A DNA stretch of 57,449 bases from Bacillota bacterium (GTDB taxonomy: Bacteria; Bacillota; Clostridia; Lachnospirales; Cellulosilyticaceae), in the NCBI GenBank assembly GCA_023436395.1, contig JAEZJJ010000053.1, forward strand, positions 1-57,449, read 5' to 3'. Position numbers and translations under genes: made by a program. The first letter of the stretch is position 1. The number at the start of each line of letters is the position of its first letter. Shown piece by piece: positions 46,219 through 52,903 of the stretch. The notes under the pieces were generated by a model, which was given only the letters and a program-made list of their open reading frames with translations, was not told where the DNA came from and ran no database searches.

Positions 46219-46926
46219 TTAGCAGTTGATATTGGCCTTTCTTGCCTGAGAGCATAACTCCCGAACCGACAATTTATACTCCTTGCCATCCTTGATAAAA
46301 TGTGTACCACATTGCCTAAATTCAAAACGAACACCATTTCGTATACACTGCTCTCTAATATTAAGCGCCCAATCATAATGAAAGGGTCTTGCCTCTTTAT
46401 CAGATTCGCCTCCTACTACCACCAATTCTACACCTTGTAAATACTTCTCAATATTTACTCCTTCAATCAAAGGCTGACAAATAATATTTTTATGCTTAAT
46501 AGGCAAGGAGGAAAAAATAGAAAGGCGTTCATCTGCAGTGTCTTGATTTTCTACTGTACAGCCAATGGTTACATTATCATAGCCATCCTCCCAATCAGAG
46601 GGAATACAATCCATAAGCCTCTTAATCCTTTTTGTAAGAAAAATAAAGTGTAGGTCTGAACGCTCTTTGATCATCTCCCAACATTCCTGTCGCCACACAT
46701 CCGCATCTTCAATCAAAAAATCTGTTGAAAAGCCAAGATAAACCGTTTGTCCTGATTTGATCTTGTATTCTCCTGATTTGTTTTTCTCAGTAGGAACGTT
46801 AAACTTATCTGTACGGACAATAGCGTTTGTCTCTACTCCCCTTTTATGATCTCCCTTATGAATATAACAGTATTTACAACCTTCACTATATCTATGACAC
46901 CCACGCCACGGATTCCACATAGGCAT
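46219..46926 (-). CDS. DUF5131 (phage Gp37/Gp68-like) protein
   Basis: 235 residues from the ATG at 46926, where AAGGGG lies upstream; the longest frame starts at 47001 but a TATACT hexamer sits too close to it to leave a leader. The N-terminal motif PMWNPWRGCHRYSEGCKYCY carries three cysteines in the radical-SAM-like arrangement C-x7-C-x2-C. Later segments VYLGFSTDFLIED, FIFLTKRIKRL, TIGCTVENQDTADERL and LVVVGGESDKEARP match the DUF5131 family. Members occur in phages and defence islands, and their reaction is not established. The gene stands alone on the minus strand. Confidence 0.82.
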   Translation of the reverse strand: MPMWNPWRGCHRYSEGCKYCYIHKGDHKRGVETNAIVRTDKFNVPTEKNKSGEYKIKSGQTVYLGFSTDFLIEDADVWRQECWEMIKERSDLHFIFLTKRIKRLMDCIPSDWEDGYDNVTIGCTVENQDTADERLSIFSSLPIKHKNIICQPLIEGVNIEKYLQGVELVVVGGESDKEARPFHYDWALNIREQCIRNGVRFEFRQCGTHFIKDGKEYKLSVRELCSQARKANINC

Positions 46927-47079
46927 AAAAACACCCCTTTTCCTATTATCACCCATCATCTTCAAACCTATCGTAAATGAAACCTTCTCTAATGCATTCA
47001 TCTTTATCTCAGTATAGCATATTTTTCTTATACTCTACTTTGGTATTATAAAGACAACCCTTATTTATTTAGATAGTCT

Positions 47080-47126
47080 AAAAAAGCAATAACCTTGTAC
47101 TCTTTCTACTTGGTTATCGCCCTTTA
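47080..47126 (-). terminator. hairpin of the recurring terminator family
   Basis: AAAAAAGCAATAACC and GGTTATCGC, with GTAC/GTAG-like inner pairs, form the stem 40 bases past the VOC remnant. It keeps the CCTTGTA/TACTTGG module. Its lower stem has one mismatch. Confidence 0.7.
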
Positions 47127-47166
47127 TATTAAGCACTTTAACTTCTTTATAAATAGGTGTAATACA

Positions 47167-47568
47167 TCAATTCATGTAGTGTTTTACAAATTCAACAGGA
47201 TACATGGTGCGACTTACTACTTCCTCTAAGGACATCCCCTCTTTGATGAAACGCTTGATAACTACTCCCATATCCTCTGCTATTTCCACAATATGCTTGT
47301 CTGGATCATACAACCGAATATCACGTTGTCCCCAAGGGTATTCTTTGAGCTCATGCACCCATATTAAATCAGATCTACCTTTGAGCTCCTTATATACCTT
47401 GTCCAAATCCTCTACTTCAAAGTAGACTTGAAAATTATTTGCTCCTTCTTGAACCCTATCTGCTGGTATACCAATTAACTCTGCATATCCTTCTTGCAGA
47501 GCAAAACCCTCAAAAGAAACATGTACACCTATGTCCATCATAGGCGAGAGATAATGTACCACATGCAT
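47167..47568 (-). pseudogene. N-terminally truncated VOC (glyoxalase-like) protein gene
   Basis: The 133-codon frame matches the family from DIGVHVSFEGFALQEGYAEL onward (YFEVEDLDKVYKEL, LYDPDKHIVEIAEDM), but the first 30-35 residues, including the first metal-binding His, are missing. In their place an out-of-frame AraC-type fragment occurs upstream (47510-47698). No ribosome binding site is apparent for the ATG at 47568. It is therefore likely a non-functional gene end left by a deletion. The C-terminal helix (EEVVSRTMYPVEFVKHYMN) is intact. Confidence 0.6.
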
Positions 47569-47698
47569 CAGGCATAAGAGTATAATGCTCTACAAACATA
47601 TCTTTCTTTGGAAAAATTAGATTATAGAAAAGGACATATTGATTAAGTAGCCTATGTGGTATTCCTATATTAAAGGCTTGAAGACTATGATTCAGCAT
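47510..47698 (-). pseudogene. 5' fragment of an AraC-type regulator gene
   Basis: A 62-codon frame with GGGAGG ten bases before its ATG reads IPHRLLNQYVLFYNLIF, then YTLMPDACGTLSLAYDG, the N-terminal sensor pattern of a group of AraC regulators (a PDGCGTLVF-type motif). It then runs into unrelated sequence and stops at HRCTCFF. It overlaps the VOC remnant in another frame, so a deletion has joined the front of one gene to the back of another near base 47548. The identification rests on one motif. Confidence 0.45.
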
Positions 47699-47767
47699 GC
47701 TCCATTTACCTCCCTACGGTATCAAACCCTAAGAAATTTTAGGAAATAATCCTGTTTATCATTTTAC

Positions 47768-49021
47768 CTACAGTTCTATTTTTGTAGGAAAAGCTTCTCT
47801 CCTCATAATCCCCCACATTTTATCAATATAAGCAAGGGTATAAAAATTTTCGAAGTAATGATAGTAAAACGCACCTTTCAGCGTCATGCTATATACACCG
47901 TTCTCTTCAGTAATAAATCCCAACAGTTTTGCTATTAGTAACTCCATTCCATACACTTTCTTTAAAGGAATATCAAAAAATTCCTCAAAATCTCTGCTAT
48001 TCACCTTTGTGCTATAGGCTGTCCAGAAGAGGTAATAGATCATTCTCTGCCTTACTGAAAAACGGATTGTTAATGAGGTTGGAAGACTTCCGTTGTCAAT
48101 ACGCTTGCAGTATTCATCAACTGAAAAGGTATTAATTTTGAATTGATTTTTTAGTAGTGTGGTTGCAGAACATCCAAAACCAAGAAAATTATCTCGACTC
48201 ATCGATGAATACCTTGCATGCTTTTGATTTGAAAATGTCCATATAGAACTTCGTTCATAGCCTCTATTCTGGCAATACTTTGTAATTGCATCTAATAATG
48301 CCCGTTTTTCTTTCTTAGGCATGGCTTGAACAGTACTATGAGTGAAGGTAAAATCGATAAAAGGATAAATTGCAATATGATTAGCTCCATTAGAAAATGC
48401 AGTATCAATATCTGCTTTTAAATCTTCAAAGGTTTGAGATGGAAGAGCGAAAATAAAATCCATAGAAACAGTTTCAAAAGAAACTGTAGACAGCGCATCT
48501 GACATAGCCTCAACATCTATGGATTTTCGTCCTAATAGGCTCTGATATTTATCTTGGAACGATTGAATGCCAATACTAATTTTTGTAACACCTGCATTTT
48601 TCAGCAACTGTAAAGTAGGAATTGTTACATTGTCTGGATGCAACTCTATACCAATGCCTTCTGAAATTATATAGTGCTCCTGTACAGCATCAATCATTTC
48701 TTTCATTCGGTCCGCAACAAGTGCAGGTGTACCTCCTCCGAAATATAGGCTTGTAACTTTTTTCCTCCCCGTTATTTGATTCCCTACAATATGGATTTCT
48801 CTAAGTAAGGCATTCAAATAACGGTCACATAAATCTCTTGAATACTTTACCTTGCAATATGGGCAAAAACTACAAACATCCTTGCAAAAAGGGATATGAA
48901 TATATAAACCAAGGTTTTGACATTCAGAGTAAAGAAGTTGCTCATCATATTCATTTTTGAATGTAAACGGCTGTGTGGAACGAGTCAGCCATATTCTTGT
49001 TAGATTTGTAAGTATGCTCAT
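47768..49021 (-). CDS. HemN/coproporphyrinogen oxidase-like radical SAM enzyme
   Basis: 417 residues. The radical SAM cluster motif FCKDVCSFCPYC (C-x3-C-x2-C plus the extra Cys two residues on, as in HemN) is near residue 45. SAM-binding segments TSLYFGGGTPALVADRMKE, GIELHPDN and ISIGIQSFQDKYQSLLGR follow, and the HemN-type C-terminal domain appears (DNFLGFGCSATTLL, about 300-410). HemN-like proteins include heme-cutting methyltransferases and other non-HemN enzymes, so true coproporphyrinogen oxidase activity is not assured. It begins 7 bases after the partner radical SAM gene, with AGGAGGG upstream, so the two act together. Confidence 0.9.
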   Translation of the reverse strand: MSILTNLTRIWLTRSTQPFTFKNEYDEQLLYSECQNLGLYIHIPFCKDVCSFCPYCKVKYSRDLCDRYLNALLREIHIVGNQITGRKKVTSLYFGGGTPALVADRMKEMIDAVQEHYIISEGIGIELHPDNVTIPTLQLLKNAGVTKISIGIQSFQDKYQSLLGRKSIDVEAMSDALSTVSFETVSMDFIFALPSQTFEDLKADIDTAFSNGANHIAIYPFIDFTFTHSTVQAMPKKEKRALLDAITKYCQNRGYERSSIWTFSNQKHARYSSMSRDNFLGFGCSATTLLKNQFKINTFSVDEYCKRIDNGSLPTSLTIRFSVRQRMIYYLFWTAYSTKVNSRDFEEFFDIPLKKVYGMELLIAKLLGFITEENGVYSMTLKGAFYYHYFENFYTLAYIDKMWGIMRREAFPTKIEL

Positions 49022-49028
49022 AGCCCTC

Positions 49029-49931
49029 CTAAATATATTTTAGATACGTTTTTAACATTTCTAATATGATTTTGATATTTCCTTGGAATAAAAGAGTGTA
49101 TTCCGCCACAAAGAAATACCCACATTGATCACAAAGCTCGGGTACTTCAATGCACCGACCACAAGTGCTGACTTTTCCAGCTTCAATGACAACACATTGG
49201 TGGCATGGAGTAGGAAAACGATTATCAACAAGATATGGAAATGCACTCTTAAGATTGAATACAGGTACTTGATCATCTATCATCTGGGAAATCACTTCGC
49301 AGCACTCAACTTTTTCTTTTCTTGATAATGCCAACTCCTTTGTATCAGGATATGGTGTATGAAAATTAAAAGATACTGCTCGAACATTCTTTGTATCCCT
49401 TGCAGTAATGCAAACATCACGAATCGCCTCTTTGTTAATCTGATTAATGGCCATATAAAAGCAAATATTATCTGCAGTTGCATTTCTGATGTTCGTCATA
49501 ATTGTATCATATGTATCACCACGAATGACGTTATGCCACTCCCGATCACCATCTAAGCTAAGGAGAATCAAATCTGCTTCAGGTAGATCAATAGGGAACG
49601 TTCCGTTTGTAACGACATTAACAACCAAAAATCCCATTTGCTTTGCTTCTACCACAAGATTACGTATTGTCTTTTCTCCATCATTCCACAAAAAAGTTTC
49701 ACCGCCACAGAAAAATAGGATGCGAACTCCCATATCATAAAGTTGTTGCATTTCATTTTTGATTTCATGGTATGAATGAACAACCGCTGTCATATTATTG
49801 ACAGAACAGTGCTTACAACTAAGATTGCATTTATCTGTTACAATTACTGTGCCAAGAATAGGTTGTTGTTTGCGAAATAGGATCGTTTTTATACCAAACT
49901 TTGCAAAGTAAACAAACGAAGATAGTTTCAC
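49029..49931 (-). CDS. radical SAM protein with SPASM-like cysteine tail
   Basis: 300 residues. The cluster motif TDKCNLSCKHCSVNNM (C-x3-C-x2-C) is near residue 33, and SAM-site strands ILFFCGGETFLWNDG and VVNVVTNGT follow. The C-terminal region has six more cysteines in pairs (TPCHQCVVIEAG, TCGRCIEV, LCDQCGYF), suggesting an auxiliary iron-sulfur cluster of SPASM type. Such enzymes modify peptides, proteins or cofactors. No precursor-like small peptide is visible in the short spacer upstream (49932-49998). Paired with the HemN-like enzyme downstream (7-base gap), it may build or alter a tetrapyrrole-like or peptide cofactor, but this is inference. Confidence 0.88.
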   Translation of the reverse strand: MKLSSFVYFAKFGIKTILFRKQQPILGTVIVTDKCNLSCKHCSVNNMTAVVHSYHEIKNEMQQLYDMGVRILFFCGGETFLWNDGEKTIRNLVVEAKQMGFLVVNVVTNGTFPIDLPEADLILLSLDGDREWHNVIRGDTYDTIMTNIRNATADNICFYMAINQINKEAIRDVCITARDTKNVRAVSFNFHTPYPDTKELALSRKEKVECCEVISQMIDDQVPVFNLKSAFPYLVDNRFPTPCHQCVVIEAGKVSTCGRCIEVPELCDQCGYFFVAEYTLLFQGNIKIILEMLKTYLKYI

Positions 49932-49998
49932 GTTATACCTCCAAAAACCATCTATTGTCAGATGGATTAAAGCATTAATTTATATCTTTTTTACTGTA

Positions 49999-51540
49999 CT
50001 ACTCTTGATTAAGGATCTTCTGAATTTCATCTACCATACTATTAATGGCTTTAACCTGATCTGTCATTTGAATAATATTAATGGCATTGCCTTCCACCAT
50101 TTCATTAATATTTGAAAACTCAACGTTCTCTTGCTTTATTCTATCTGCAATATCTTCATTGATTTTTACTGTATTTTGAATAACTTCTGCTTGCTTTGTA
50201 TGTGTTTCTCCCATTGTATTAATATCATCTATAGAAATATGCAATATTTCTATCATTTCTCGAACACCTGAAAACACATTGTTAAAATATTCATTTTGCT
50301 TTGCTAACTTATAAGAATTATCTTCAACATTTTTTATCATTTCAGATACATTATTTTGAACCTTTGCAATTACAGCAGTAACTTGCTTCAGTGACTCCTT
50401 AGTACTATTGGCAAGATGACCAACCTCTTGTGCTACAACTGAAAATCCCTTACCGGCTTCTCCTGCTCTAGCTGCTTCTATAGACGCATTTAATGCAAGT
50501 AAATTGGTAGAGGTAGATATTTCATCAATAATCTTTAACGTAACACCTATTTCTTTTACTGCCTCAGCTAATTTTACAGTTACTTCATTGGTATTATCCA
50601 TAGACTCAGAGACTTGTTCATTAATAGCTTGTAATGAATTAAGCATTTTTTCATTATTTATAGATTTCTCTAGTAACTCCTTTGAATGACTTTCTACTTT
50701 TTCTACATTTTCACTAACAACACTTTCCCATTTTTGTAGTTCATTCAAATTAGTAATACTATCCCCTGTCTTTCTTCCTAATTCGTTACTATTTTCCATA
50801 AGTATTTCACTTGTTGCTGCAAGTTCTTCTGCTGAAGCTCCCTCATCTGATGAAATATTGGAAAGTTCAGCCCCTGAAAGATATAGCTTTTCCGATAACC
50901 CAGAAACTAAATTCAGCATATTCTGTACTCTTTCGTTATTTCTCTCTAATTCATCCTTTTTTGCACTTACAAGATATTTTTTTATAAGGAAAGAAAATAT
51001 AAGTATCATAGGCAAAGACAATATAATGCATACACTTCTATTTATTAAATTATTTATAAATAAATCATCTTTTACTGGTAATAGACAGTCACCACGCACT
51101 ATCCATGAAATAATCAGGGATATCACGATTTCTATTAATCCAATACCAACCATCACATTATCTAAGAATAAGGCAACTAAAATTAAAAAGTAAAACCCAA
51201 ATGCCCAAAATTCTGTAGAAGGAATCAAATATAGAATAAAGTTTAAATGAACTGGCATCATTACTATTATGTATATTTTACTTAGTTTCAGTTTTTTTAA
51301 ATCAACATATCCATTAGTAAAACCAGTTTTGATAAAGTAAAAGCCAATTAATAAATAAAGAACAGCAGTAACATCAAAAACTATTAATGCTATCCAATTA
51401 ACTGTCGGGTACCATCCCAATAACTTTTCTGTAGTATATAGCATCCCTGCACATAAACACGAGCACGGTATAATCAAATGTACCATAATATACACTTTAT
51501 TAATATAATCTTCTAATGCTGTTAACGTCTTATTTACCAT
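49999..51540 (-). CDS. methyl-accepting chemotaxis protein with multi-span membrane sensor
   Basis: 513 residues. The N-terminal 200 residues hold about six membrane helices (LIIPCSCLCAGMLY, LIVFDVTAVLYLLIGFYF, WIALIVF and others) with no large extracellular domain. The C-terminal signalling domain (about 205-513) has the conserved hairpin tip LLALNASIEAARAGEAGKGF and VVAQEVGHLANSTKES, which contacts CheA and CheW. With its membrane-embedded sensor it probably responds to a hydrophobic molecule or membrane state. No che genes are nearby. It is monocistronic. Repeated acidic and Gln-rich heptads predict a long coiled coil. Confidence 0.94.
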   Translation of the reverse strand: MVNKTLTALEDYINKVYIMVHLIIPCSCLCAGMLYTTEKLLGWYPTVNWIALIVFDVTAVLYLLIGFYFIKTGFTNGYVDLKKLKLSKIYIIVMMPVHLNFILYLIPSTEFWAFGFYFLILVALFLDNVMVGIGLIEIVISLIISWIVRGDCLLPVKDDLFINNLINRSVCIILSLPMILIFSFLIKKYLVSAKKDELERNNERVQNMLNLVSGLSEKLYLSGAELSNISSDEGASAEELAATSEILMENSNELGRKTGDSITNLNELQKWESVVSENVEKVESHSKELLEKSINNEKMLNSLQAINEQVSESMDNTNEVTVKLAEAVKEIGVTLKIIDEISTSTNLLALNASIEAARAGEAGKGFSVVAQEVGHLANSTKESLKQVTAVIAKVQNNVSEMIKNVEDNSYKLAKQNEYFNNVFSGVREMIEILHISIDDINTMGETHTKQAEVIQNTVKINEDIADRIKQENVEFSNINEMVEGNAINIIQMTDQVKAINSMVDEIQKILNQE

Positions 51541-51902
51541 ATTTTACCACACCCTTCAAGTTTCATATGATTTTACAACTACAAATTATCCTTTATAACT
51601 GTAAATAATATCATTTCCGAGTAATTCTATCTGCCCTTTTAATCTTATGATATTTTTTGACTATCCATCCTTATTATAACGCAAACTTTAAATATTTGTT
51701 AGATATTTATTTAAATTTTCTATATATTTGTAATATTTTATGGATATTCACTGCCTTGTATTCATTACATGGTAACTCCTTTGCTTTATTCTCTTTGACC
51801 TTGCAGACTTTTTATTTACCACAACTGACATAGATAATGATTTGATATTATATCTTTTTAGCAAAAGAATGCACCATAACTATTGTATGCTCTTTGAACA
51901 GG
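51541..51902. other. AT-rich spacer without recognisable features
   Basis: Upstream region of the chemotaxis gene. I see no open frame with a ribosome binding site, no convincing promoter pair and no strong hairpin. Confidence 0.5.
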
Positions 51903-51947
51903 TTAGTCTTCCCATGTTATACTATAAGTAATAAATGGCAAGACTAA
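51903..51947 (+). promoter_or_regulatory. inverted repeat ahead of the Uma2 remnant
   Basis: TTAGTCTTCCCAT at 51903-51915 and ATGGCAAGACTAA at 51935-51947 pair at 12 of 13 positions. A TATACT hexamer lies in the loop. It could be an operator or a leader hairpin for the gene starting at 51985. Confidence 0.5.
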
Positions 51948-51984
51948 AATATTCTGGTTACTAAACTGCCGTCAAGGAGGATGA

Positions 51985-52303
51985 ATGATGGGACTTATTG
52001 ATGATTATCGTAAAGAAGAATGTATCCAAGGTGTGATTTATAATATGTCTCCCTCTGTACCTTTTGAGCATGCCACTGTAAATGGAAATATTTATGGTGA
52101 GCTCTATGCTCAACTTAAACACCCTCTATGCAGCGTATTTATGGAAAATGCAGATTTGTACTTTGATGAACAAAGTAAAGACTATGTTGTTCCAGATATT
52201 ATGGTTGTTTGTGATACTAAGGCCTTTATGAGGGGAACTAAAAAATACTAGGGTATACCTAAATTCATTCCATCATGTGGATTTGGTATAAACATTAAAT
52301 TGA
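51985..52303 (+). pseudogene. truncated Uma2 (DUF820) nuclease-like gene
   Basis: The 88-codon frame starts with an excellent AAGGAGG and matches the N-terminal half of Uma2 family PD-(D/E)XK proteins: IQGVIYNMSPSVPFEHATVN, ENADLYFDEQ and the catalytic-region VVPDIMVVCDTKAF. A TAG at 52249-52251 interrupts it, but the frame continues GIPKFIPSCG, like the family's KGVPKFIAEVLSP, before losing similarity. The second half, with further catalytic residues, is gone. The gene is therefore broken. Uma2 genes are spread by duplication and mobile elements, mainly in cyanobacteria but also in Firmicutes. Confidence 0.8.
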
Positions 52304-52310
52304 TGCAAAC

Positions 52311-52360
52311 AAAAATAGCACTTACTAAGTATTCTTTTATACAAAGTAAGTGCTATTTTT
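52311..52360. terminator. terminator downstream of the Uma2 remnant
   Basis: AAAAATAGCACTTACT and AGTAAGTGCTATTTTT pair almost perfectly around AGTAT...ATAC. It has A-A mismatches on this strand (U-U on the other) and belongs to the recurring family. Confidence 0.85.
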
Positions 52361-52483
52361 ACTATAGTATAAACCTATGCCTTATTATTTCTCATTATTC
52401 CACCAAGTATTAATCCTCATAAACTTTTGATTAAAACAAGCATCTATCCCACTCATAGTGTCCGTTTCCCACACTTCCTCAAT

Positions 52484-52630
52484 TTACTCACAGTGAAAAA
52501 CATCTGCATGATTTAGGATATGCTTTAGGTACTTTTCTCCTAATAAATCAACAACTGTGTATCTTGGATTCTTAGTTTTTCTTCCAATATACTCGATAAG
52601 CGAACATGTATAGTAATAATTCTCCCTCAT
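52484..52630 (-). pseudogene. truncated copy of the gene at 56974-57432
   Basis: From ATG 52630 the minus strand reads MRENYYYTCSLIEYIGRKTK, then VVDLLGEKYLKHIL and NHADVFHCE followed by TAA, where the intact gene has Gln (CAA). Similarity at the DNA level to 57251-57400 is nearly complete for about 130 bases and ends soon after the stop. It is a partial duplication that carries only the first third of the gene. Confidence 0.85.
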
Positions 52631-52727
52631 TTCCACATCTTTTTCTATAAGTATACCATAGCTTAGGAATATCTAAACATCCTATATCCGTATACTTTGT
52701 ATCCATCTTTTTTATCATCTATATTGA

Positions 52728-52746
52728 CTTTTACGTTGCGTAAAAG
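52728..52746. repeat. short perfect hairpin upstream of the SLH gene
   Basis: CTTTTACG-TTG-CGTAAAAG is a perfect 8-bp inverted repeat 158 bases before the SLH protein start. It could be an operator; no clear promoter pair surrounds it. Confidence 0.4.
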
Positions 52747-52903
52747 TGTCGTATCAATTTGTGAAACCAAAATAAACCAAAAATTTTATTTTTCACGTAA
52801 TATTTTACATTTTTCTCGAAAATTTTAAATAATATATCAAATAATATGGTAAAATTAAATAGATTTGATCGAATACCTAATCAAAATATACAAGGAGGAA
52901 TAA

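Noticed and set aside
49932..49998. Small precursor peptide for the radical SAM pair
   Set aside because: The spacer is too short and has no start codon with a ribosome binding site on the minus strand.
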